NCBI GenBank assembly: GCA_003598175.1
Contig: QZKN01000172.1
Span: 1 to 64,000 of the forward strand
DNA length: 64,000 nucleotides
Reading direction: 5' to 3'
Source: Candidatus Omnitrophota bacterium
GTDB taxonomy: Bacteria > Hinthialibacterota > Hinthialibacteria > Hinthialibacterales > Hinthialibacteraceae
The notes beneath the pieces are model-generated. The model was not told where the DNA came from, ran no database searches, and was given only the letters and a program-made list of their open reading frames with translations. The translations under genes and the position numbers were made by a program. Of this stretch, positions 1-13,811 are shown piece after piece. Positions within the stretch are counted from its first letter, which is position 1, and each line of letters starts with the position of its first letter.

Positions 1-4409
<4,409 letters not shown>

Positions 4410-4413
<4 letters not shown>

Positions 4414-5321
4414 GTAAAGAAAAGCAAACCATTCTGATCGTCGATGACGAGCGCCTCAATATCGATATTCTTGGCAGTGAACTTGGCAAGGATTACCATA
4501 TCATTGTCGCCAAAAACGGAAACCAGGCCGTGACGCGAATCGAAAATAACACGATTGATTTGGTGCTTTTGGATATCATCATGCCGGAATTGGACGGATA
4601 TGAAACGATCAAACTCTTGAAAAATCACGATCAAATGAAACATATTCCGGTCATTTTCATTACCTCGAAACAAGAGGACGAGGACGAGGCCAAAGGGCTT
4701 CAACTGGGCGCCGTCGACTATATTCGGAAACCATTCAATCTTCCCATTGTCCGGTCCCGCGTGAAAACCCATTTGGATTTAAAATTGAAGACCGATTTGC
4801 TGGAAAAAATGGTTTCGCTGGACGGTCTGACCAATATATATAATCGTCGTAAATTCGATGAAATGTTGGATCAGGAGTGGAAGAGGGCGACTCGCGCACA
4901 CACCCCCCTATCGATCATTTTAATCGATATCGATTTTTTTAAAAATTATAACGATTTTTACGGTCATACCGCAGGCGACGATTGTTTGAGAAAGGTGGCT
5001 CGCGGATTGAAACTGTGCATCAATCGGCCGGAAGATTTTCTTGGGCGATATGGTGGAGAAGAATTTGTTGTCCTTCTCCCCAATACCAACGCCGCCGGCG
5101 CCAAAATTATGGCTGAAAAATTGCGCCAGGCGGTCGAAAATTTGGATATTCCCCATAGTTATTCCCCAATTTCTGCTCATGTCACCATAAGTCTGGGCGT
5201 CGCCGCAACCATTCCCGTCGAGCCCCATGATTCCGGAATCTCATTGGTGGAATCCGCTGATCGCATGCTCTATGAAAGCAAGAAGAAGGGACGCAATCAG
5301 GTGCAGTGCAGTGAAGTCTGA
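4410..5321 (+). CDS. Response regulator diguanylate cyclase (REC-GGDEF), WspR-like
   Basis: REC '[15 protein letters not shown]...[14 protein letters not shown]'; GGDEF domain with intact '[12 protein letters not shown]'; ATGA overlap with the upstream kinase. Confidence 0.93.
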
Positions 5322-5537
5322 TTCCCGTGAAATCGTTCCCCTTTGTGTGGTCTCGATTCTGTTTCTTCCCCCATTTTCATGGCGGCCTAACATGGTTTTC
5401 TTTTATCGCTAAAGTAAAATAGAGTGACGAGACCTATCCGGGTGGGAGGAATCTCATGAATTCCCCCCCGGCGGTATTATGGAGCGGTGGATTTCACTTT
5501 GTTCAATCCACCCGACAGTCAGCCAGGAGAAAACCAC

Positions 5538-7877
5538 ATGCCGTTGAAAATGATGGGGAAAACGAGTATTCGCACGAAATTGATCCTGTTGTTGTTGTTC
5601 GTCGGGATCACCCCGATCGCGATTTTGGGCACAAGTTCGATTCTACGTTCGAATTGGGCGCTGGAAGAAGCGCAACTCAAGCATTTGACCTCGATTCGGG
5701 AATTGAAAAAGAATCAAATTGAAAATTATTTCTCCACCATTAAAAACCAAATCATCACGTGTTCCGAAAACGGCATGATCATCGAAGCCATGCGGGATTT
5801 CAGCCATTCTTATTTTGCGTTGGAACACAATCCCTGCGAGTCGTACGAAAAAAACCGGGAGCAATTGCATCAGAATTTAAGAGAACGATATCAGTATCAA
5901 CGCCACCATACGCTTGGCGTGGTTGATCATGAAAGTCTCAATTGGTTTCCCGACAATCGAATTTCACAAATGCTGCAATGTTTATACATATCGGAAAATC
6001 CATTTCCGGACGGTCAAAAAGACGCATTCATGGCTGCCGTCGACGAATCCGACTACACGAAACATCATCGCAAGTATCACCCCATTTTGCGCAATTACGT
6101 CAAGCGCTTCGGGTATGAAGATTTGTTTTTGATCGAACCGGAATTCGGAAATATCGTGTATACAGTTTCCAAAAAAATCGACCTGGCCACCAGTTTGCTG
6201 AACGGACCGTTCAAAAACACGAAATTCGCGAAAGCGGCGCAGCAATGCATGAACGCCAAACAGCAGGACGCCGTGATGTTGGTGGATTTCGAGCGCTATG
6301 AACCATCCTTCAATTTACCCTGCGCTTTTATCGCTTCCCCCATTTTTGAAGGCGATAAAATAGTGGGTATCCTTGCCTTTCAGTTTTCCGTTGGGAAAAT
6401 CAATCAAATCATGATCGATAAAGGGCAATGGACCGCCGTCGGTTTGGGAAAGACAGGACAAAGTTTTTTGATCGCATCCGACTTTACCTTGCGCAATGAT
6501 TCTCGTTTCTTGATCGAAGACAAAACAAATTATCTTGCCGCCCTTCGTAAAGTCGGCTTTCCCGAATCCACCATTGAACAAATCGACAAATCCGGCGCCA
6601 GCATCCTATTCCAAAAAATAATGACAAAAGGAACCAAAGCGGCAGTCGCAGGGGAAACCGACCGTGGAATTTATCTCGATCATTTGGGCGTTCCCGTCAT
6701 TGGCGCGTATGCTCCGTTGGACATCGAAGGTTTGCATTGGTCGATTCTGGCGGAGATCGAACAAGAGGAAGCCACCGCGCCGGCGAACAAATTGAGCCGC
6801 AGCATCATTGCCACTGTGATCCTCGTCTTGCTCGTTGCCTTTGCCATCGGTTTGCCGATTATTCGCGCCATTTCCAAATCGATTCGAGTCGTCGGCAAGC
6901 ATTTGCAGGAACTGGCAACCGGCGACGCCGACCTGACCAAACGCCTGCCGATTGAAAGCAGCGGCGAAATGGCCTATCTCTCCAATCATTTTAATACCTT
7001 AATGGATAATCTGACCGGTTTGGTCAAACAGGTACAACAATTGGGAGTTCAGGTGACTTCATCCACAACACAAATTGCGGATTCGGCAAAACAGCTGGAA
7101 GCCACGGTGGCCCATCAGGCGGCGTCGACCAGCCAGGTCGTTGTAACGTCCAAGGAAATCTCTGTTACCTCTCAACAATTGGTGAATACCATGAGTTCGG
7201 TAGTCGAAACGGGAACCGTAACCGCGTCCCTCGCGGATTCCGGCAGAACCTGGCTTGGTGGGATGGACATCACCATGCGGCAATTGTCCGATTCGACCAA
7301 CGCCATTTCCTCCAAACTGGCGACGATTCACGACAAAGCCAATAATATCAACAGCGTGATTACGGCAATTACAAAAATTGCGGATCAAACCAATCTTCTT
7401 TCGCTCAATGCCGCCATCGAAGCCGAAAAAGCCGGCGACTATGGCAAAGGATTCTCCGTCGTCGCCCGGGAAATCCGACGTTTGGCGGACCAAACCGCGG
7501 TCGCCACGTTGGACATCGAACAAATGGTGCATGAAATGCAGACGGCGGTGTCGTCGGGCGTCATGGAAATGGATAAGTTCTCGAAGGAAGTCAATCGCGG
7601 GGTCGATGACGTCCATCGCATCAGCACCCAATTGGAGCAGATCATCAAGAACGTGCAGGCCATCGAACCTCAATTCATCTCGGTTATGGAAGGGATGCAA
7701 TCGCAATCCCAAAGTGCACAGCAAATCACATTAGCCATGATCCAATTAAGCGAATCCGCGACGCAAACCGCCGAATCGCTACGGGAATTCAACCATGCCG
7801 CCAACCAACTCAACAAAGCGGCGCATCGCCTGCGAGAGGTAGTTTCCCGTTTCAAAGTGAGTGATCCAATCGCCTGA
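5538..7877 (+). CDS. Methyl-accepting chemotaxis protein, WspA-like
   Basis: N-terminal TM, long extracytoplasmic sensor region, second TM, HAMP, and signalling hairpin '[69 protein letters not shown]', which resembles WspA. RBS-like aggag before ATG 5538. Confidence 0.93.
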   Translation: MPLKMMGKTSIRTKLILLLLFVGITPIAILGTSSILRSNWALEEAQLKHLTSIRELKKNQIENYFSTIKNQIITCSENGMIIEAMRDFSHSYFALEHNPCESYEKNREQLHQNLRERYQYQRHHTLGVVDHESLNWFPDNRISQMLQCLYISENPFPDGQKDAFMAAVDESDYTKHHRKYHPILRNYVKRFGYEDLFLIEPEFGNIVYTVSKKIDLATSLLNGPFKNTKFAKAAQQCMNAKQQDAVMLVDFERYEPSFNLPCAFIASPIFEGDKIVGILAFQFSVGKINQIMIDKGQWTAVGLGKTGQSFLIASDFTLRNDSRFLIEDKTNYLAALRKVGFPESTIEQIDKSGASILFQKIMTKGTKAAVAGETDRGIYLDHLGVPVIGAYAPLDIEGLHWSILAEIEQEEATAPANKLSRSIIATVILVLLVAFAIGLPIIRAISKSIRVVGKHLQELATGDADLTKRLPIESSGEMAYLSNHFNTLMDNLTGLVKQVQQLGVQVTSSTTQIADSAKQLEATVAHQAASTSQVVVTSKEISVTSQQLVNTMSSVVETGTVTASLADSGRTWLGGMDITMRQLSDSTNAISSKLATIHDKANNINSVITAITKIADQTNLLSLNAAIEAEKAGDYGKGFSVVAREIRRLADQTAVATLDIEQMVHEMQTAVSSGVMEMDKFSKEVNRGVDDVHRISTQLEQIIKNVQAIEPQFISVMEGMQSQSQSAQQITLAMIQLSESATQTAESLREFNHAANQLNKAAHRLREVVSRFKVSDPIA

Positions 7878-7891
7878 ATTGCACGAAACGA

Positions 7892-8428
7892 ATGTACGCC
7901 ATGTTATTGCTTCTCCTAAAAATAGATCAAGACCAGTATGGATTGGACTGTCGATCCATTGTCGAAATCATTCCCTGCGTTCCTTTGCGGAAATCGTCGC
8001 AGGCTCCATCCGGCGTTGCCGGTTGGTTAAACTACCACGGCCTTACCGTGCCTGTCATCGACCTGTGTGTATTGTTACGTGGGCGTTCCTGCCGTATCCG
8101 ATTCAGTTCACGAATCATTCTGGTGCACTATCGTTCCAAATCCGATCACGAACGGTTCCTCGGCCTGTTATGCGAAGGCGTAACGGAAGCCAAACACGCA
8201 TCTGATCTCAAAAAACAATCACACGCATCCGAAAGGTTTTCGGAATTATTTTATGGCGATACCTTCGCCGATGAAGAAAGTTTGATTCAGCAAATTCATT
8301 TTGAACCGTTGGTGGCGCAGGTTCTCAACGCCGTGTCAACATTGAATCCGAACGCAGATATGCTCATTGATGGATCGGCAGAATCATCGGCCGATGAAAA
8401 CATCATGGATGAGGCCAATTCCATTTGA
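7892..8428 (+). CDS. CheW-like scaffold protein, WspB-like
   Basis: 'MLLLLLKIDQDQYGLDCRSIVEIIPCVPLRKSSQAPSGVAGWLNYHGLTVPVIDL' CheW fold signature; sits between MCP and CheA. Confidence 0.85.
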   Translation: MYAMLLLLLKIDQDQYGLDCRSIVEIIPCVPLRKSSQAPSGVAGWLNYHGLTVPVIDLCVLLRGRSCRIRFSSRIILVHYRSKSDHERFLGLLCEGVTEAKHASDLKKQSHASERFSELFYGDTFADEESLIQQIHFEPLVAQVLNAVSTLNPNADMLIDGSAESSADENIMDEANSI

Positions 8429-8450
8429 TTGATCAAACCACGATAGATTA

Positions 8451-8472
8451 TTTATGAAAATGCCGGAGCGCG
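8451..8472. repeat. Dispersed repeat fragment in the wspB-wspD gap
   Basis: TTTATGAAAATGCCGGAGCGCG, exact reverse complement of 51664-51685. Confidence 0.7.
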
Positions 8473-8536
8473 GACGTCCTATTCGCAATTGATTCCGTGC
8501 AAACAAGAGGTCCATGGCACAAAAATGTGATAGAAA

Positions 8537-9220
8537 ATGAAAAAAACAATGAATTTCGAATGGCGAATCGGCGACTGTTGGAATCGAATCGGTGTATATG
8601 GCGATCAATCCTGCCCCGAATTACCACCGGTCATTCATTGCCGCAATTGTGAGGTATATGTCTCCGCCGCTCGGGTGTTGCTCGAGCGGATGCCGTCCGA
8701 TTCCTATTTGCAGCAATGGACCCAACTGATACAAGACGCAAAAGCCGAAAATCCGTCCCCATCGATTTCCATCGTTATTTTTCGGCTGGAAACGGAACAG
8801 TTTGCTCTTCCGACCCAAGTGATCCATCATATAACCGATCTTCGTACTGTTCACCGATTGCCTCATAATAAAAGCGAGTGCCTCACGGGTTTGGTGAATG
8901 TACAGGGAGAACTCCTCCTCTGCATTTCGTTGAGTAAGGTTTTACCCTATGGCCAAACAACCGATGAAGAATCCACTTCATCACATCGTATCCCGCCCCG
9001 CCTGATGGTTATTCAGGCCGGTGGGGAGCGATGGGTTTTACCGGTCAATGAAATCTTCGGAATGTATCAGTTGCATCCCGCTGATATTGAATACGATTCC
9101 GACGAGTTGTCTTTATCCGAACCTTCCCTCGTCAAAGGGACGTTTCGATGGAAAAACGGAAACGTGCACTTGCTGGATGAAGCGCAATTGTTTAAATATT
9201 TAAAAAGGAGTGTCCATTGA
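8537..9220 (+). CDS. CheW-like scaffold protein, WspD-like
   Basis: N-terminal 'CWNRIGVYGDQSCPELPPVIHCRNCEVYVSAARVLLERM', the cysteine motif typical of WspD, followed by a CheW domain. Confidence 0.87.
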   Translation: MKKTMNFEWRIGDCWNRIGVYGDQSCPELPPVIHCRNCEVYVSAARVLLERMPSDSYLQQWTQLIQDAKAENPSPSISIVIFRLETEQFALPTQVIHHITDLRTVHRLPHNKSECLTGLVNVQGELLLCISLSKVLPYGQTTDEESTSSHRIPPRLMVIQAGGERWVLPVNEIFGMYQLHPADIEYDSDELSLSEPSLVKGTFRWKNGNVHLLDEAQLFKYLKRSVH

Positions 9221-11523
9221 AGAACGAAGATCTCCGCGACTTAAGTGGATATTCCATGCCGGAGTTGTTTCTCATGGAGGTGGAAACCCAATCCGGCGCG
9301 ATCAGCGAAGGCTTACTGATTCTCGAAAACAATCCCGAACGGATCGAGGTTATTCCTTCGCTGATGCGGGGAGCGCATTCCATAAAAGGAGCGGCGCGGA
9401 TCGTGCAAATCGAAGCGGGCGTGCGGATGGCGCACGCGATGGAGGATTGTTTTCTGGCCGCGCGTGATGGACGGATTGCCATCGATGCAAAAGCCATCGA
9501 TCTTTTATTGCGCGGCGTCGACATGCTTAAACAAATCGCACATGCGAACACCGGTAATTATTCGGAATGGTTCGATGATCATGAAGAGAGTATTCTTGCA
9601 TTGATTACCGCGCTGACCGCGTTGATTGAATCGTCCCGGCAGAACGCCGCCGGATTGCCGGCAATGGGATTTTCTCCTCACGATCCTCATCGATCCGAAT
9701 CATTTCCCGACAACCTCACGCCCGTCGGAGAGTTGCGCATGAGGGAAACGGCGGCAGATCCATTCACCAAACCGGCCCGATATGTTCGCGTCACGGAAGA
9801 AAAACTACAACAGCTCATGGCGCTGGCGGGAGAATCCCTGGTCGAGAACAAGCGATTGCGTCCGTTTTCGAAATCCCTGCTTCAACTCCGCGTCATCCAC
9901 TCCGAGCTGGCGAAAGTCGTCGATCATATCCGCGAAGAAGTGGAACCCCATACCACAAATGAACACATCCGTTTGCATTTCCACGAAATTCAGCAAAAAT
10001 TTGGCGCTTTTCGAAATAAATTCAATGAGTTATATAACGAGTTCGAACACTATGCGCGCCGATCCGCCAATCTGACCAATCGCCTGTTTCACGAAGTGGT
10101 TGCCAGTAAAATGCGACCGTTTTCGGACGGCGTGCAGGAATTCCCACGCATGATGCGCGATCTGGCAAGACAACTGAATAAATCGGTCAAATTTAAAATT
10201 TTTGGCAAATCCACGCAAGTCGATCGCGACATTCTCGACAAACTGGAATCGCCGATCACGCAACTTTTACGCAATGCGATCGATCATGGCATCGAGTCAG
10301 CGGAAGAGCGAAAAGCGCAAGGGAAAAACAGTGAAGGGTCTATTCTTCTGGAAGCATCCCACTCGTCGGGTATTCTTTCCGTCATCGTTTCGGACGACGG
10401 CCGCGGCGTTGATCCGGTTACACTCAAAAACAGCATCATCCGAAATAAATTGGCCGATGCGGCAATGGTGGAGAAATTGTCGGACGCCGAAATGTTGGAT
10501 TTTCTCTTTCTTCCGGGATTTACGACCTCGAATACGATCAATCAACTCTCGGGACGAGGCATCGGACTGGATGTTGTCCAGACAATGGTTCAAGAAGTGG
10601 GGGGGGTGATTCGCGTACGGTCAAAGCCCAGGGAGGGCATGACGTTTCACCTGCAATTGCCTTTGACTCTCTCAATTTTACGATCGTTGGTAACGGTAAT
10701 TTCCGACGAACCTTACGCCGTCCCCCTTGCCCGTATTGACCGTCTGTTGTTGATCCCCAAAACCGATATCGAAACCATTGAGAATCGGCTTTTTCTCAAC
10801 TCCGAACATCACCAGATCGAATTAATATACGCCCGGCAGATTTTGGAATTGCCGATGTCATCCCTCGAAACGGACAACCTTTCTATCATTGTATTGAACA
10901 AGCGCGGCAAGCGATACGGCCTCGTGGTCGATCGATTTGTGGATGAACGCAATTTGATTGTGCGTCCGCTGAATCCGCGATTGGGGAAAATCGCCGATAT
11001 CAGCGCTGCCTCCGTTTTAAGCGATGGTTCTCCGGTTTTGATTCTGGATGTGGACGATCTTCTCTACTCCATGGAAAAAAATTTCACCGCAATCCAACGA
11101 AAAGAAGAAGATACGCCAGCAAATAAACAACGCGCCGATCGAAGAAAAAAACGGATACTCGTCGTTGACGACTCATTGACCGTCCGCGAGGTGGAGCGAA
11201 AACTACTCGAGAATCACGGATTCGACGTGGACATTGCAGTGGATGGAATGGATGCATTGAACGCGGCGCATTCCCAACGTTTCGACCTCATTATCACGGA
11301 TCTCGACATGCCGCGTATGAACGGCTTCGAATTGGTACAACAGCTTAAAAGTAATGTTAACATCGAATCTCCGCCCATCATGGTAGTTTCTTACAAAGAT
11401 CGAGAAAGAGATCGAATCCGCGCACAAAACGTGGGCGCCGATTACTTTTTGGCCAAGAGCGGATTTCACGATCAAACCGTTTTACAAATCGTTTCTGATC
11501 TGATTGGAAAGTCTGAAGCATGA
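9217..11523 (+). CDS. CheA hybrid histidine kinase with C-terminal REC, WspE-like
   Basis: HPt 'RGAHSIKGAARIVQIE'; kinase 'LLRNAIDHGIES', 'DDGRGVD', 'GRGIGLDVVQTMVQEVGG'; CheW-like domain; REC 'RILVVDDSLTVREVERKLL'. TTG start overlaps the upstream TGA. Confidence 0.93.
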   Translation: MKNEDLRDLSGYSMPELFLMEVETQSGAISEGLLILENNPERIEVIPSLMRGAHSIKGAARIVQIEAGVRMAHAMEDCFLAARDGRIAIDAKAIDLLLRGVDMLKQIAHANTGNYSEWFDDHEESILALITALTALIESSRQNAAGLPAMGFSPHDPHRSESFPDNLTPVGELRMRETAADPFTKPARYVRVTEEKLQQLMALAGESLVENKRLRPFSKSLLQLRVIHSELAKVVDHIREEVEPHTTNEHIRLHFHEIQQKFGAFRNKFNELYNEFEHYARRSANLTNRLFHEVVASKMRPFSDGVQEFPRMMRDLARQLNKSVKFKIFGKSTQVDRDILDKLESPITQLLRNAIDHGIESAEERKAQGKNSEGSILLEASHSSGILSVIVSDDGRGVDPVTLKNSIIRNKLADAAMVEKLSDAEMLDFLFLPGFTTSNTINQLSGRGIGLDVVQTMVQEVGGVIRVRSKPREGMTFHLQLPLTLSILRSLVTVISDEPYAVPLARIDRLLLIPKTDIETIENRLFLNSEHHQIELIYARQILELPMSSLETDNLSIIVLNKRGKRYGLVVDRFVDERNLIVRPLNPRLGKIADISAASVLSDGSPVLILDVDDLLYSMEKNFTAIQRKEEDTPANKQRADRRKKRILVVDDSLTVREVERKLLENHGFDVDIAVDGMDALNAAHSQRFDLIITDLDMPRMNGFELVQQLKSNVNIESPPIMVVSYKDRERDRIRAQNVGADYFLAKSGFHDQTVLQIVSDLIGKSEA

Positions 11524-11605
11524 GCGACTTCATGATCCATACCGTCATGCCGACAGCCACATTATCATTTCAACCACATCCATTTTCCATTCGAAGGATC
11601 GCACT

Positions 11606-12802
11606 ATGAATTCTCGTTTCAATCACACGAAATCCCTGCTGACGGAACATCCGGTTACCGTTCTGCTCATCGACGATCAAGTCATGGTCGGAGAAGCCGT
11701 ACGTCGCATGTTGGCGGCGGAGGAGGATATCCGTTTCCATTTCTGCGACAATCCGACGGAGGCGGTTTCCGTCGCGGAACGCATCAATCCCACCGTCATT
11801 TTGCAGGATCTGGTTATGCCCGAAATCGACGGTCTCACGCTGGTGCAACTCTTTCGTGAGAAAAAATCCACACGGGATATACCACTCATCGTTCTTTCCA
11901 TTAAGGAAGACCCGAAAGTGAAGGCGGAGGCTTTCGCATTGGGCGTGAATGATTACCTCGTCAAATTACCCGACAAATTGGAATTGATCGCTCGTATCCG
12001 TTACCATTCCCATGCCTATATCAATTTATTGCAGCGAAACGAGGCCTACGAAGCGTTGATCAAGAGCAAGAAACGCCTGGCCGCCGAATTGGCCGAAGCG
12101 GCGGAATACGTTCGTTCCCTCTTTCCCAAACCCTTATCCGGCGACATCCGAACGGATTGGTGTTTTATCCCGTCCACACAATTGGGAGGCGATTCGTTCG
12201 GCTATCACTGGCTCGATTCCGATTCCTTTGCCATCTATCTCGTGGATGTCTGCGGACACGGTGTGGGCGCTGCGATGTTATCGATTTCCATTGTAAATAC
12301 GTTGCGCTCCGAATCTCTTCCCGCGGTGGATTTTCGCAATCCTTCCGAAGTTCTTGACGCGCTGAATCACACGTTTCCAATGGAAAAACAAAACGGCATG
12401 TTTTTTACGATCTGGTATGGCGTGTTTCACAAGAAAAGCCGTCGTCTCGTGTACGCCAGCGGCGGCCATCCACCGGCGCTGTTGATTCAGGCGGGAAAAA
12501 ATAAAGTAGAAAAACTCACTTCCAAAGGCATCATCGTCGGCGTCAACTCAGGTTTTCATTACCAAAGCGCTGATTGTATGGTGGAAAAATCCAGCAGACT
12601 CTATGTATTTAGCGACGGTGTGTACGAAATCCGGAAAGGGGACGGGAAATTCATCGAATTCGATCAATTTGTCTCGTTCGTTGTTCAACCGCCGCAATTG
12701 GAAAAATCCACGATCGCGGGAATTAAAGACCAACTCTCTCTTTTGCACGAAAATGACGATTTTGACGACGATTATTCCATGCTGGAAATCATATTCTCAT
12801 AA
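11606..12802 (+). CDS. REC-PP2C (SpoIIE/RsbU-type) response regulator phosphatase
   Basis: REC 'VTVLLIDDQVMVGEAVRRML', then 'LGGDSFGYHWLDSDSFAIYLVDVCGHGVGAAMLS' and 'YASGGHPPALL' PP2C/SpoIIE motifs. ATG 11606 preferred over the longer ORF start at 11504. Confidence 0.9.
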   Translation: MNSRFNHTKSLLTEHPVTVLLIDDQVMVGEAVRRMLAAEEDIRFHFCDNPTEAVSVAERINPTVILQDLVMPEIDGLTLVQLFREKKSTRDIPLIVLSIKEDPKVKAEAFALGVNDYLVKLPDKLELIARIRYHSHAYINLLQRNEAYEALIKSKKRLAAELAEAAEYVRSLFPKPLSGDIRTDWCFIPSTQLGGDSFGYHWLDSDSFAIYLVDVCGHGVGAAMLSISIVNTLRSESLPAVDFRNPSEVLDALNHTFPMEKQNGMFFTIWYGVFHKKSRRLVYASGGHPPALLIQAGKNKVEKLTSKGIIVGVNSGFHYQSADCMVEKSSRLYVFSDGVYEIRKGDGKFIEFDQFVSFVVQPPQLEKSTIAGIKDQLSLLHENDDFDDDYSMLEIIFS

Positions 12803-12992
12803 ATCATCCTGTTTGGAAGCCCAGGATTTGTTATTAACGCGCCTTTTTAATGATAATCTGTAACGGAAGAGATATTTCATTGTGATAAAACGTGTTAGAA
12901 TTATACTATACAGTAATTGTTGAATTGAAACCGCGAAATCAACCGATTTAAAATAGGGTATCGTCGTATGCAAATCCGGAAAGAGGTATTTC

Positions 12993-13352
12993 ATGGTACA
13001 GGAAAAAGGATTTGATGAATCCGTCCTTGATAAATTCATGGATCTGGGCGGAGAGGATTTTATCGTCAAAATGATCGACCTGTTTATCAAGAATGCAACA
13101 AACCGTATCGCGGAAGCGCAGGCCGGTGAACAAGCGGGAGATTTGCCCGCCATTCAACGCGCGGTTCATTCCCTTCAATCCAGCGCCGGAAATTTCGGAT
13201 CCCATCGATTGATCGAACTCAGCCGGCAAATCGAATCCTGTGCGATTGAGCAAAAGGCGGATGAAATTCCTTCCCTTCTCGGCGAACTCGAAACCTATTT
13301 TCATCTTGTAAAAAACAATCTTGAACAGGCGAAACAAAGGTTCGAATTATGA
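12993..13352 (+). CDS. Stand-alone HPt phosphotransfer protein
   Basis: 'AVHSLQSSAGNFGSHRLIELSRQIE' HPt signature in a 119 aa protein. Confidence 0.87.
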   Translation: MVQEKGFDESVLDKFMDLGGEDFIVKMIDLFIKNATNRIAEAQAGEQAGDLPAIQRAVHSLQSSAGNFGSHRLIELSRQIESCAIEQKADEIPSLLGELETYFHLVKNNLEQAKQRFEL

Positions 13353-13720
13353 AAAAGATTGCTATTGTCGAAGACAATCCCGACAACATGCTCCTGGTGC
13401 ATACCCTTTTGGAAGATGATTATGATATTTGTGAATATGAAAACGGCGGCGACGCTTTGGCGGGACTGCCAATCGACAAACCGGATCTGGTTTTACTCGA
13501 TATCTCTCTTCCGGAAATGGACGGCGTCGAAGTGTTGAAACACATCCGTGCGAAGATGCAACTCCACGATTTGCCCGTCATTGCTCTGACCGCGCATGCG
13601 ATGGTGGGGGATCGTGAAAAATACTTGAATTTGGGTTTTAACGACTATATATCCAAACCGATTGTGGACGAGAATCTGTTAATGGCAGCCATCCAACGCT
13701 GTTTGGAAAAAACGGACTGA
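13349..13720 (+). CDS. Single-domain response regulator (REC)
   Basis: 'KKIAIVEDNPDNMLLVHTLL...DLVLLDISLPEMDGVEVLKHIR...ALTAHAM...DYISKPI'; ATGA overlap with HPt. Confidence 0.93.
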   Translation: MKKIAIVEDNPDNMLLVHTLLEDDYDICEYENGGDALAGLPIDKPDLVLLDISLPEMDGVEVLKHIRAKMQLHDLPVIALTAHAMVGDREKYLNLGFNDYISKPIVDENLLMAAIQRCLEKTD

Positions 13721-13811
13721 TCATGGACTGATTTGGTTCCGCCGAACGACTTTCTTTTATAATGATCTGAGTCATTTGATTCTATTCTCCGGCCGGTGAT
13801 CGTGAGATAGG

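Noticed and set aside
7059-7724. 221-aa minus-strand ORF
   Set aside because: Antisense to the highly conserved MCP signalling domain.
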